A DNA stretch of 28,556 nt from a virus. Position 1 is the first letter of the stretch. Every line of letters starts with the position of its first letter. The DNA is taken from the IMG/VR virus record IMGVR_UViG_3300030380_001342, positions 1-28,556 of that record. One strand, given 5' to 3'. Under the pieces are notes generated by a model, which made no database searches, had not been told where the DNA came from, and worked only from the letters and a program-made list of their open reading frames with translations. Positions 16,395-22,962 of the stretch are shown in pieces. The translations under genes and the position numbers were made by a program.

Positions 16395-16599
16395 TTTCTT
16401 CCCTTTCGTCAGGTGTTCCGTCTTCATTTAACTTTACCATGACAACCATATACCTAGACCCAACCCAATCTTTATGTAAATCTTGAGGAACATCATTAGG
16501 ATGTATGGTTAGTTTTATATTAGTTCCATTTTTGTCTTGCATCATAGATGTTTTAACTGCCTCAAAACTAATGTTAGGCACTTTCTTTTCTTCTTCCAT
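16363..16599 (-). CDS. Conserved small phage protein of unknown function (78 aa)
   Basis: A 78-residue protein. The central stretch NIKLTIHPNDVPQDLHKDWVGSRYMVVMVKLNEDG (about 27-61) matches a pattern I recall in many phage genomes (K-L-x-(I/V)-H-P-x-D-x-P-x-x-L, then VG-x-RY). It is always a small protein near replication or recombination genes. The likely shape is a small beta-barrel. No function is known. The acidic, polar tail (REENDNKEVTEQS) overlaps the following HTH gene start by about 30 bases. It begins 12 bases after the SSB-like gene and has an AAAGGAG site. Confidence 0.7.
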   Translation of the reverse strand: MEEEKKVPNISFEAVKTSMMQDKNGTNIKLTIHPNDVPQDLHKDWVGSRYMVVMVKLNEDGTPDEREENDNKEVTEQS

Positions 16600-16610
16600 T
16601 TATCTCTCCT

Positions 16611-16964
16611 TTAGAATGGTATTGGATCATCAAAGCTATCGTTTTCTTTAGAATTATCCATCTCTTTGTTGTTTTTTTCTATGTCAGCTTGTCTTTTTTC
16701 AGCCATCTCTTCTTTTGCATCTAATCTTGCCTTTTCAACATTAGATATTATTCTGAGATATGGCAGACCCGTTTTGGCAACTTTCTTCCAACCTACAAGA
16801 TTTACCTTTGGTTGAGATATCCCCTCATTCTTTTGTGCAATGAGATCATCTACAACATCCATTTCAAATTCCATAGACCCTGAGTAGTCAGGACTATTCT
16901 CAGTTCTTTTGCTTTTAGCGGTAAACAATGCCCCCGTTGCAGTAAACTTATTTTCATTTTCCAT
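16611..16964 (-). CDS. Putative single-stranded DNA-binding protein
   Basis: A 117-residue protein. The first 75 residues look like a small beta-rich domain (FTATGALFTAKSKRTENSPDYSGSMEFEMDV, then PKVNLVGWKKVAKTGLPYLRIISN). A charged, disordered tail follows that ends in FDDPIPF. An acidic tail finishing in D-D-x-I-P-F is the hallmark of bacterial SSB, which uses it to recruit other replication proteins. The OB fold itself is not certain by eye, so the call leans on the tail and on the adjacent putative annealing protein and exonuclease. AAAGGAG precedes the ATG, and the start overlaps the annealing gene by 11 bases. Confidence 0.5.
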   Translation of the reverse strand: MENENKFTATGALFTAKSKRTENSPDYSGSMEFEMDVVDDLIAQKNEGISQPKVNLVGWKKVAKTGLPYLRIISNVEKARLDAKEEMAEKRQADIEKNNKEMDNSKENDSFDDPIPF

Positions 16965-17646
16965 CGTTTTCTCCTTTGTTATTTACGATTTCTTCTGCTC
17001 TCTTTTTGAAAGCGGTTTCTACTTCCTCGTAGTCTTTTAAAGAGAGTTCTTTTAACTTCTCTCTCGCATCTTTATTATTTTTCCAAAAACCAACTATGTC
17101 TTGTCTGTTGTTTTGTATTGGTAAAAATGTAATAAAAATTTCTTTTATCATTTCTATGCCCTTAGCTATCTCTTCTTTATCATCTAAGTGCTTGAATGTA
17201 ACTTCGGGAACGTCATCCTTGTCTTCAGTTTTAATAGTGCCACCCTTTATTTCTTTAGGTCTTTCTTCTTTAAAACTGTCAGCCTCGTCTTCCGCATAAA
17301 CATCCCCGTGCAAACCAACGAGTTTAAGTATTACTCTGTCTTTGGCTCGTTTCTCTGCCATAGCATATGGATAACTATTTTTGTTATTTGATGGAGATGC
17401 CTCTCCTATAGACCACTCAGATTTATCTCCCATGTGACCCATAACCATAAGACTAACGATACGTTTACTGCTATCGCTTTCTAATATCTGAGGGGCATCA
17501 AATTTTATATTTCTTTTTACTGCCACCTTTTCTAATGCTTTGTGCAAAAGAACATAAGTTCCGTGACAATTCCAACCCGCCTCTTGATGGGTCATTCCTA
17601 TTTCTTTTAAGGTTTCGACAACCTTATCAGGTATATTGCTTTTCAA
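16954..17646 (-). CDS. Putative single-strand annealing recombinase (Erf/Rad52-like)
   Basis: A 230-residue protein. The N-terminal 120 residues contain a C-HGTYVLLHKALEKVA segment and a conserved GEASPSNNKNSYPYAMAEKRAKDRVILKLVG stretch (about 81-111). The latter resembles the phage annealing-protein pattern in which a Y-x-x-A-x-x-x-R-A-x-x-R helix closes the core. The C-terminal half is charged and helical with a poly-acid linker. Position between an SSB-like gene and a RecB-type nuclease is the classic place for a Red-beta/Erf/Sak function, which pairs complementary single strands. Family assignment is by pattern only. It starts with TTG, six bases after AGGAG, an unusual but well-supported start. 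Confidence 0.5.
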   Translation of the reverse strand: MKSNIPDKVVETLKEIGMTHQEAGWNCHGTYVLLHKALEKVAVKRNIKFDAPQILESDSSKRIVSLMVMGHMGDKSEWSIGEASPSNNKNSYPYAMAEKRAKDRVILKLVGLHGDVYAEDEADSFKEERPKEIKGGTIKTEDKDDVPEVTFKHLDDKEEIAKGIEMIKEIFITFLPIQNNRQDIVGFWKNNKDAREKLKELSLKDYEEVETAFKKRAEEIVNNKGENDGK

Positions 17647-17655
17647 TTCTATCTC

Positions 17656-17892
17656 CTACATACCAAACATATCGTTAATAAATTTATTCCATTTGTTGCC
17701 AATGTACATATATGCCCTGACAAAAATATTTCTTTTTACTTCTTTTGCCTTGCCCGTAGCTTGGGCAATATGATCAGCTATCAAAGAACGATCTGCTTTA
17801 GATTTACTTTCTAATTTAGGTTTAAGTTTCACAACACCACTCCTTTTTACTTTTCTAATTATTTTTTTAGGCTTTGCTTTTTTTTCTTTCAT
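17656..17892 (-). CDS. Small Lys-rich protein of unknown function
   Basis: A 78-residue protein. The first 40 residues are extremely basic (MKEKKAKPKKIIRKVKRSG) and the rest contains a possible amphipathic helix ending in YMYIGNKWNKFINDMFGM. It starts within the stop codon of the nuclease gene (ATGA overlap), which suggests coupled translation and a role linked to that nuclease, perhaps DNA binding. I do not recognise the family. Confidence 0.6.
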   Translation of the reverse strand: MKEKKAKPKKIIRKVKRSGVVKLKPKLESKSKADRSLIADHIAQATGKAKEVKRNIFVRAYMYIGNKWNKFINDMFGM

Positions 17893-18794
17893 ATTGTCCT
17901 CTCTTTATATTGGTTACAAAAATCAGCAACTGAACAATAGTTGCCACATCGTGTGTACTCGCCACCACGAAATTCTAATTCTAATTCTGTTTTTTTGATG
18001 TATGCCTTGTCAGTTTCATTGTGCCAATTCATGTATTTGATAGCTTCTTCCTCGCTATCTAAAACTCTCAAGGCTCTCTTCTGACCTTTTTTCTTTACTG
18101 CCCATGTATCATTTTTCTTCCACATATCTTTGTCGCTACAAAGACCTACGTCTCCATGCAAGTCAGACAAAATCTGTGCCTCTTGGTGTAAAGCCATTCT
18201 TTCTTTAATATAATTTGATATTTTTTCGTGATCCCACAGAGGTATATCAACAAATACTATGGGTGCTTTTGGATAGTCTTCTTTTCTTTCAGCATCTCTT
18301 CTGTTCCAATCTCTCAGGATTGCACATATTTTTAAACTGTTTACGTTTCTCTTAGAAAGACCAATCTTGTTTGCAACTAAAAAAGCATAACAGTTTAATT
18401 GGTTCTCCCACTCAGGTTTCCCGTATATCACAGACCAAACTGATGTAACCTTGTAATCAACTATAGTCACATTGTTATCTTTTATTTCTTGCCTATCAAC
18501 TGCACCTGACAAAACCCAACCATCAATTTCTTGATAAAGTCTTTCCTCAGTTATAACATCGTTAGATTGTTTTGAGTTTTCTAAAACAGAATGAACCGCA
18601 GTACCAAATAATGCCCAAACCATATCAACTGCATCAACCTCTATTTCATGGTCGTGCTTTTCTTTCATTAATCTTATCTTGGGGCTATCTATTAAGGAAG
18701 TGACAGATATGTCAGCTTTACCTTTACTGTATTTATCGTTTATGGCAAAGTCCACAAAAGGTTGTGGCATACCAAACTTATTGGTTATTTTCAT
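17889..18794 (-). CDS. PD-(D/E)XK nuclease, RecB/Cas4-like exonuclease
   Basis: A 301-residue protein with the ordered motifs of the RecB nuclease family: G-T-A-V-H-S (His68), GAVDR (Asp100), IVDYK (Asp113, Lys115) and Q-L-N-C-Y (Gln132, Tyr136). Near the C-terminus Cys residues are spaced C-x3-C-x5-C (RCGNYCSVADFC), as in the C-terminal part of a Cas4/AddB-type iron-sulfur site. The usual fourth, N-terminal Cys is not visible, so a cluster is doubtful. Such phage nucleases resect DNA ends to load the annealing protein encoded just downstream. AAGGAG precedes the ATG. It is the first gene of the minus-strand recombination unit, diverging from the RusA gene over a 47-bp gap. Confidence 0.82.
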   Translation of the reverse strand: MKITNKFGMPQPFVDFAINDKYSKGKADISVTSLIDSPKIRLMKEKHDHEIEVDAVDMVWALFGTAVHSVLENSKQSNDVITEERLYQEIDGWVLSGAVDRQEIKDNNVTIVDYKVTSVWSVIYGKPEWENQLNCYAFLVANKIGLSKRNVNSLKICAILRDWNRRDAERKEDYPKAPIVFVDIPLWDHEKISNYIKERMALHQEAQILSDLHGDVGLCSDKDMWKKNDTWAVKKKGQKRALRVLDSEEEAIKYMNWHNETDKAYIKKTELELEFRGGEYTRCGNYCSVADFCNQYKERTI

Positions 18795-18848
18795 GTAATT
18801 TTCTCCTTACGCATTTTTATAGATAATAGGAAAGCCCAAATATGTCAA
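18795..18848 (-). promoter_or_regulatory. Divergent control region between the nuclease and RusA genes
   Basis: Only 47 bases separate the two divergent starts. On the minus strand a perfect TTGACA (18848-18843) faces the nuclease gene, inside the first codons of rusA. A TATTAT lies 14 bases further and TATCTA 17 bases further, so the exact -10 is unclear. AAGGAG then precedes the nuclease start. For the plus strand I see only a weak AGGAAA ahead of the RusA ATG and no convincing promoter. Confidence 0.4.
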
Positions 18849-19234
18849 CTAAATCCCAAAAAAAAATAAATTTTATTATAGATGGCGAACCAGCGAGTAA
18901 GTCAAACTCTAGGAAAATAGTTACTTTTGGCAAAAGACCCGCCCTAATTAAATCAGAAAAAGCTAGGAATTACGAAAAGATGTTTGCCCAACAATGCCCA
19001 CAATTAGAAAATCTTATTGATAATGACGTAAAAGTAGAGTTAATTATATACTATGCATCTAGGAGACCTGATCTGGATGAGAGTGTGGTGCTAGATTGTA
19101 TGCAAGGAAAAATTTATGTTAATGACAGACAAGTCAAACAAAAGATCGTGTATTGGGGATTGGACAGAGAGAGACCTAGAACTCATGTCAGAGTGTCGCC
19201 TTTGGAAATATGTGATGTGCCAAGCGATTTCTGA
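18842..19234 (+). CDS. rusA: RusA-family Holliday junction resolvase
   Basis: A 130-residue protein with the RusA layout: an N-terminal strand with a Ser/Lys-rich loop (IDGEPASKSNSRKIV), an AL-IKSEKARNYE helix, then the acidic active-site region RRPDLDESVVLDCMQGKIYVNDRQV (Asp77, Asp79, Asp85, Asp95). The end has GLDRERPRTHVRV, equivalent to the terminal strand of RusA. RusA resolves four-way DNA junctions by paired nicking, which fits the adjoining recombination genes and processing of replicative concatemers. The family is usually 110-140 residues long, so this copy is full length. The gene is the first of the plus-strand replication unit and overlaps the next gene. Confidence 0.88.
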   Translation: MSTKSQKKINFIIDGEPASKSNSRKIVTFGKRPALIKSEKARNYEKMFAQQCPQLENLIDNDVKVELIIYYASRRPDLDESVVLDCMQGKIYVNDRQVKQKIVYWGLDRERPRTHVRVSPLEICDVPSDF

Positions 19235-19442
19235 TTTGTATTTAGGTAGCCCAAAGCAAAAGCTATCTGTGGCAGAATGGATTGCCACTCAAGATTTTAT
19301 AGATGTCTGCGACATGGCAGAGTTAAATTCAAGCAAAATAAAACCTCACCTACATAAAATAGCCACTAGCAAACCCGTTGTTGCTAGGTACTTGGGAGAG
19401 AGGTTAAAGAGGGTAATTCAAAACAGAAGTTTGTTCCACTAG
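19185..19442 (+). CDS. Small conserved phage protein next to RusA (85 aa)
   Basis: An 85-residue protein. The start at MSECRLWKYV is preferred because relatives I recall carry an R-L-W-x-x-V-x-x-Q-A-I-x-D opening. The frame stays open to 19116, and a shorter start exists at 19215. The core SVAEWIATQDFIDVCDMAELNSSKIKPHL follows a common phage pattern (A-W-x-x-S-x-D-F-x-x-x-C-x-x-A). It may be a small helical DNA-binding protein, but no function is established. The 5' part overlaps rusA by 50 bases. The TAG stop lies within the first ACTAGT of the repeat region that follows. Confidence 0.65.
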   Translation: MSECRLWKYVMCQAISDLYLGSPKQKLSVAEWIATQDFIDVCDMAELNSSKIKPHLHKIATSKPVVARYLGERLKRVIQNRSLFH

Positions 19443-19505
19443 TTATAACAATACTAGTTATAAATATATAATATATATATACTAGTTATAACTAGTAATA
19501 CTAGT
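19438..19505. repeat. ACTAGTTATAA repeat cluster, candidate replication origin
   Basis: Five ACTAGT hexamers lie in 68 bases (19438, 19453, 19481, 19491, 19500). Three are extended as direct ACTAGTTATAA copies (19438, 19453, 19481). The last forms a perfect 16-bp palindrome ACTAGTTATAACTAGT (19481-19496). Between them is an 18-base A/T-only stretch (19463-19480). Iterons plus an easily melted tract directly upstream of the primase-helicase gene fit a replication origin; an operator array for that gene is the alternative. Confidence 0.55.
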
Positions 19506-19507
19506 GG

Positions 19508-19523
19508 AAGTTAAAATTAACTT
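19508..19523. repeat. Palindrome copy 5 (AAGTTAA-AA-TTAACTT) upstream of the primase-helicase
   Basis: Perfect 7+2+7 inverted repeat, the only intergenic copy upstream of a plus-strand gene rather than at a gene's end. It follows the ACTAGT cluster by two bases. A half site, CTTAACTT, recurs at 19573-19580, and AACAAG/CTTGTT (19541-19546, 19562-19567) forms a further inverted repeat. Confidence 0.9.
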
Positions 19524-19603
19524 TTACAATACATGCTGATAACAAGCGGGGAATTTTCTATCTTGTTGTTTTCTTAACTTATAAAAATAATATTTTTTTT
19601 TCG

Positions 19604-19632
19604 TTGACTAGGATTTTTTATGGCACTATCTT
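19604..19632 (+). promoter_or_regulatory. Possible sigma70-like promoter of the primase-helicase gene
   Basis: TTGACT (19604-19609) and a weak TATCTT (19627-19632) are 17 bases apart, just before the TAGGAG (19645-19650) that serves the start at 19656. If real, the upstream in-frame ATG at 19620 lies inside the promoter and is not the start. A poly-T stretch precedes it. Confidence 0.35.
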
Positions 19633-19655
19633 TTTCGCATTGCGTAGGAGAAAAC

Positions 19656-21494
19656 ATGGAACTTAAATCAAATATTAGGGCAAAAGCCCTCAGACTAGGT
19701 AGTGGTCAGCACAAAATTAACTGCCCTTTTTGTAGTCCAAACAGAAAGAAAAAAGATCAAAAAACATTATCATTAAAAATAGACAATGATGTAATAGTCT
19801 ATAATTGTTGGCATTGTACTGAAAATGGCTCAATACGATTTAATGATAATAATTTTAAGCTAATAAGGAGAGAGCCATTGGTCGCTGTAAACAAGAATTG
19901 GTCAGATTTATCAGCAAATGAAGACAGTATAAAATATTTAAAAAGTAGAGGAATATCCGAGAATACGGCAAAATTGGGGGGTCTAAAATATGTAAAGCAA
20001 TACATAGCTTCTGAGAAAAAAGAGATGCCTTGTATAGTTTTTCCATACACAAATAATGGCAGTACAGAATTTGCAAAGATGAGGTCTTTTCCTAACAAAG
20101 GGTTTTCATCTCAGGGTTCAGCGGTAAACTTTTACAACATAGATAATGTTGAAACTAATGATTGGGTAATAATCTGTGAGGGGGAGATGGATTGTCTTTC
20201 TTTTATGGAAGTTGGATACAAGTCTGTTGTATCTATACCGCATGGGGCAGTTATGAAAGTTGTGGATGGCAAGATAGATGCACATGAGGATGGCAAGTTT
20301 AAATTTATTTGGAATGCCAAAAAGAAATTAGACCTATGTGACAAAGTTGTTATAGCTATGGATAGCGATAAATCAGGTCAGGCTATGGCAGAAGAGATAG
20401 CTAGGAGAGTTGGCAAGGATAGGTGCTACAAGATAGAATATCCTGACGATTGCAAAGATGCCAACGAAGTTTTAGTTAAACATGGTAGACAAAAGTTAGA
20501 TGATTTGGCATCTAATCCAGTTCCGTACCCAGTTTCGGGATTGTATGATGCATCACATTTTTACGATGAAGTTGATGATATTTATGAAAAAGGAATTGGC
20601 TCAGGTGTATCAACTGGATATGAAGAAGTAGATGAATTATACACAGTTGTAGAGGGTCAGTTGTCCGTAGTTACTGGGCATCCATCAAGCGGTAAATCTG
20701 AGTTTGTTGATCAGATTATGGTAAACATAGCACAAGAGAAAGGATGGAAGTTTGGTATATGCTCTTTTGAAAACGAACCTAGAATACACATAGCAAAGTT
20801 AATCAGTAAGTACATAGGCAAACCATTCTTTGATGGCATTACACCAAAGATCAATCAGGAAGATTTGGTTAATGGGAAAAAATTTGTACAAGATCATTTC
20901 TCTTTTTTGTATCAGGCAGATGGTAGCTTATCTTCTTTGGATAGCATTTTAGAGAGAATGAAAGTGGCAGTTATGAGGCACGGGATAAGGGGAGTGGTAA
21001 TAGATCCGTACAATTATATATCAAGAGATGTAACAACATCAGAAACTGATTGGATATCTGACATGCTAACAAAACTTAGGGTTTTTGCTCAGGCACATGG
21101 GATACACATTTGGTTTGTTGCTCATCCAACAAAGATGGTACGAAGAGATGATGGTAGTATACCGCCACCAAAAGGATACGACATATCAGGTAGTGCATCG
21201 TGGTTTGCTAAAGCTGATATAGGTATGACAGTTCATAGACCTAATCCGTCAGGATCAAGCATGAGCCAAATTATGATTTGGAAGTGTAGATTTTCTTGGG
21301 TGGGTTCTATTGGGGATTGTGCCTTGTCTTTTGACAAAATAACATCTAGATATATAAGTGTGGATAAAATGCAGAGTGCAGAAGAAATGATTGCACCTGA
21401 TGGATACGACAGAAACAAATACAAAAATCCACCAAGAACATGGCAAAAGAGTTATTATGAAAAAGATGACGATGACGAAGACTTACCATTTTGA
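19656..21494 (+). CDS. DNA primase-helicase, T7 gp4-like
   Basis: A 612-residue protein that joins primase and replicative helicase. A zinc-ribbon (Cys23-x2-Cys26 and Cys51-x2-Cys54) would read the priming site. The TOPRIM core has Glu175 (IICEGEMD) and Asp236-x-Asp238 (AMDSDKSG). The RecA/DnaB-type helicase follows with Walker A GHPSSGKS at 341-348 and a later FVAHP segment. The acidic C-terminus ends in DEDLPF, like the polymerase-contact tail of T7 gp4. It unwinds and primes phage DNA; the polymerase lies outside the window. The start at 19656 is chosen over the in-frame ATG at 19620 because TAGGAG lies six bases upstream. It overlaps the next gene. Confidence 0.93.
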   Translation: MELKSNIRAKALRLGSGQHKINCPFCSPNRKKKDQKTLSLKIDNDVIVYNCWHCTENGSIRFNDNNFKLIRREPLVAVNKNWSDLSANEDSIKYLKSRGISENTAKLGGLKYVKQYIASEKKEMPCIVFPYTNNGSTEFAKMRSFPNKGFSSQGSAVNFYNIDNVETNDWVIICEGEMDCLSFMEVGYKSVVSIPHGAVMKVVDGKIDAHEDGKFKFIWNAKKKLDLCDKVVIAMDSDKSGQAMAEEIARRVGKDRCYKIEYPDDCKDANEVLVKHGRQKLDDLASNPVPYPVSGLYDASHFYDEVDDIYEKGIGSGVSTGYEEVDELYTVVEGQLSVVTGHPSSGKSEFVDQIMVNIAQEKGWKFGICSFENEPRIHIAKLISKYIGKPFFDGITPKINQEDLVNGKKFVQDHFSFLYQADGSLSSLDSILERMKVAVMRHGIRGVVIDPYNYISRDVTTSETDWISDMLTKLRVFAQAHGIHIWFVAHPTKMVRRDDGSIPPPKGYDISGSASWFAKADIGMTVHRPNPSGSSMSQIMIWKCRFSWVGSIGDCALSFDKITSRYISVDKMQSAEEMIAPDGYDRNKYKNPPRTWQKSYYEKDDDDEDLPF

Positions 21495-21921
21495 CAATAA
21501 AACTGTTAAACCTGAGTTTATAGGCAAAACAAATAAAGTTAGAATGAGGGTTGTCGATCAGACTTGCCTAGATACGTTACTGCTTAATGATAGTATATCG
21601 CTAGATAACTATGTGATCCTAGATAAATTACAAATGGATTACAATAGATCAGGACTAGTTGGGATAAAAGCATCTAACTACAATCCTAGAGTTACCGCTA
21701 GTTACGACTCAATGAATAACGATAACGAAATATTAAAAAGAAAAGTTAGCGAATGCCTAGCCTCGCTAAAATCAGCAGGTGGGACTAAGATTTATGAGGT
21801 GGTAATGAAAATAATAACTGATAAAAATTTAAGTAGAATTGATCTTGAATTTATTAAAAAAAATATTTGGGAAATTGTTAAGCCAATAAAAGAATTTTAT
21901 GAAAGTTGGAGAAATGGTTGA
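21457..21921 (+). CDS. Unknown phage protein following the primase-helicase
   Basis: About 154 residues if started at MKKMTMTKTY; other Met codons at 21466 and 21472 are equally plausible, and the longer frame back to 21391 is probably just the other frame of the helicase gene. The protein has a polar N-terminal half (FDNKTVKPEFIGKTNKVRMRV; LDNYVILDKLQMDY) and a helical C-terminal half (NEILKRKVSECLASLKSA; IDLEFIKKNIWEIVKPIKEFYESW). I do not recognise the family. Overlap with the helicase end by about 40 bases implies co-translation and a replication-related role. A strong terminator follows. Confidence 0.6.
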   Translation: MKKMTMTKTYHFDNKTVKPEFIGKTNKVRMRVVDQTCLDTLLLNDSISLDNYVILDKLQMDYNRSGLVGIKASNYNPRVTASYDSMNNDNEILKRKVSECLASLKSAGGTKIYEVVMKIITDKNLSRIDLEFIKKNIWEIVKPIKEFYESWRNG

Positions 21922-21991
21922 CTTAATATAAAGGTGGGATTATGTATTGATAAAGTGATTGTTTTCTCAGCATCTCACTTCTTACGCAAAA

Positions 21992-22028
21992 GAGGGCGGT
22001 TTTCTCCAACCGCCCTCGATCTTTTTCT
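21992..22028. terminator. Bidirectional Rho-independent terminator
   Basis: GAGGGCGGTT (21992-22001) pairs perfectly with AACCGCCCTC (22008-22017) around a six-base loop. On the plus strand it is followed by GATC and five T residues; on the minus strand by TTTT. It sits between the converging replication unit and the SleB gene, so it can end both. This GC-rich stem is the strongest terminator in the window. Confidence 0.9.
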
Positions 22029-22030
22029 AA

Positions 22031-22046
22031 AAGTTAATTTTAACTT
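22031..22046. repeat. Palindrome copy 6 (AAGTTAA-TT-TTAACTT) at the end of the SleB gene
   Basis: Perfect 7+2+7 inverted repeat that directly abuts the TAG stop of the SleB gene (22047-22049, minus strand), between it and the bidirectional terminator. Confidence 0.9.
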
Positions 22047-22496
22047 CTAGTCATATAAGTAGTCGTTATTAGGTTTAGTTTCCCACTTATAAAATATGTG
22101 GTTATCTATTCTTGTTATGAATGTTTTAGTTTCTGCCCAACTAGGATTAACATAGTCAGCATGATAATGTGTTGCACCCTCGACAAAATCATCTAGGTGT
22201 TGATTATAAACACCATTGGCTATATGCATAGCATCTTCCCATGCTTTGTTGTCTCTAGGTTTGTCGCTTTTACCATCGCAGTACCAACTAAATTGACATC
22301 TGTTTTTTATAGGTAGGGATGGTTTCCATTTGTAGGTTAGTCCTTGTTTGACCACCTCACAAACAGTATTGGGATATCGATTGTCTTTTACTCTATTCAT
22401 AACGACTTGTGCTACTGCCACTTGCCCTATGAAACTTTGGTTTTTTGCCTCGTGATATATATTTAATGCAAGGCATACTAATGATGCAGTTAACAT
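22047..22496 (-). CDS. SleB-type cell wall hydrolase
   Basis: A 149-residue protein of the SleB/Hydrolase_2 family. It has the characteristic NIYHEAKNQS (catalytic-type Glu16), GQVAVAQVVMNRV (24-36), YPNTVCEVV, RCQFSWYCDGK (about 66-76) and ATHYHADYVNPSWA (about 108-121) segments. Members cleave peptidoglycan during spore germination or, in phages, at lysis or entry. There is no obvious signal peptide; the short hydrophobic start is part of the fold. It is the last gene of the minus-strand early-looking unit, although its function looks late, and it complements the T4-type lysozyme in the late operon. AGGAG precedes the start. Confidence 0.88.
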   Translation of the reverse strand: MLTASLVCLALNIYHEAKNQSFIGQVAVAQVVMNRVKDNRYPNTVCEVVKQGLTYKWKPSLPIKNRCQFSWYCDGKSDKPRDNKAWEDAMHIANGVYNQHLDDFVEGATHYHADYVNPSWAETKTFITRIDNHIFYKWETKPNNDYLYD

Positions 22497-22510
22497 AATT
22501 AATCTCCTAT

Positions 22511-22526
22511 AAGTTAAGTTTAACTT
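22511..22526. repeat. Palindrome copy 7 (AAGTTAA-GT-TTAACTT) between the 79-aa gene and SleB
   Basis: Perfect 7+2+7 inverted repeat directly after the TAA stop of the upstream minus-strand gene (22527-22529). ATAGGAG and the SleB start follow immediately. Confidence 0.9.
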
Positions 22527-22766
22527 TTAATCGTCAAAAATACCGCCTCGTTGCATGTGCTGAATGGTTGATGTACTTACACGATTTACTCTGCCATAAT
22601 CTTTTTCACGAATGGCTCTAGGATCGTCTTCAAATCTTTCATCCTCTCCTAATTCTTTTGGTGTCATTTTAGCATTACGTCTATAAAGGTCTCTTTGTAG
22701 GTCAACTATTGAATTTCTGTACCTATGCCCCTTAGATCTGCCTTTAATTTTACTATAAGTTGTCAT
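22527..22766 (-). CDS. Small basic protein of unknown function (79 aa)
   Basis: A 79-residue polar protein with a basic first half (YSKIKGRSKGHRYRNSIVDLQRDLYRRN) and an acidic middle (ELGEDERFEDDPRAIREKDYG), followed by STSTIQHMQRGGIFDD. I do not recognise the family. The AGGAG site and the ATG lie at the end of the preceding open frame, overlapping it by 14 bases. The stop codon is followed at once by a palindrome copy. Confidence 0.65.
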   Translation of the reverse strand: MTTYSKIKGRSKGHRYRNSIVDLQRDLYRRNAKMTPKELGEDERFEDDPRAIREKDYGRVNRVSTSTIQHMQRGGIFDD

Positions 22767-22962
22767 AAATATCTCCTCTTACGTTTAATCGTTGTTTAAG
22801 CCTCGTGCATAGCACAAAGGTGTTTTTGCTAGTATTCGTACAGAGAGGTCTGCCAACCCCTCTGTACAAGGCTCTTAGAGCCTTTTTTTGTGGCTTTCCA
22901 TACATTAACCAATCATACTTTAAAGAAACTATGGTTTTGCCCATGATATACGTCTGTTTCAA
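22753..22962 (-). CDS. Doubtful small ORF (YDWLMYGK-containing)
   Basis: An open frame of about 69 codons from a TTG at 22962 (first ATG at 22944), without a visible ribosome site. The part around SLKYDWLMYGKPQKKALRAL looks protein-like. The rest crosses two hairpins and a plus-strand terminator, and its composition is less convincing. A second minus-strand frame (22913-23020) runs into the same place one frame off. It could be the 3' part of a frameshifted gene, a genuine small gene, or non-coding. Function unknown. Confidence 0.35.
   Translation of the reverse strand: MKQTYIMGKTIVSLKYDWLMYGKPQKKALRALYRGVGRPLCTNTSKNTFVLCTRLKQRLNVRGDIYDNL
22760..22789 (+). promoter_or_regulatory. Candidate promoter for a plus-strand small RNA
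   Basis: TTGTCA (22760-22765) and TTTAAT (22784-22789) each match the sigma70 consensus at five of six bases and are 18 bases apart. No plus-strand gene follows, but a strong terminator does (22868-22889). Confidence 0.4.
22796..22889 (+). ncRNA. Candidate phage small RNA, about 94 nt
   Basis: Between a plausible promoter and a perfect plus-strand terminator lies a short transcript unit with internal structure: GTGC-ATA-GCAC, then a larger hairpin with GTACAGAG (22834-22841) pairing CTCTGTAC (22860-22867 or so), and finally the terminator stem. It has no good ORF and is not a tRNA. It would be antisense to the minus-strand early transcript, covering the region just ahead of the 79-aa gene start. 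Existence and 5' end are inferred; only the hairpins and T-run are seen. Confidence 0.4.
22868..22889 (+). terminator. Rho-independent terminator on the plus strand
   Basis: AAGGCTC (22868-22874), loop TTA, GAGCCTT (22878-22884), with an uninterrupted run of seven T (22883-22889). Direction is plus only; on the minus strand the T-run becomes an A-run. No plus-strand protein gene ends here. Confidence 0.75.

Noticed and set aside
17889-18794. Four-Cys iron-sulfur cluster in the RecB/Cas4-like nuclease
   Set aside because: Only the C-terminal C-x3-C-x5-C group is seen and the usual N-terminal Cys is absent, so I do not claim a cluster.
19438-19505. ACTAGT repeats as a CRISPR array
   Set aside because: Repeat units are 6-11 bases with 4-17-base gaps of simple A/T sequence. 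There is no regular 25-40-base repeat or spacer and no cas gene.
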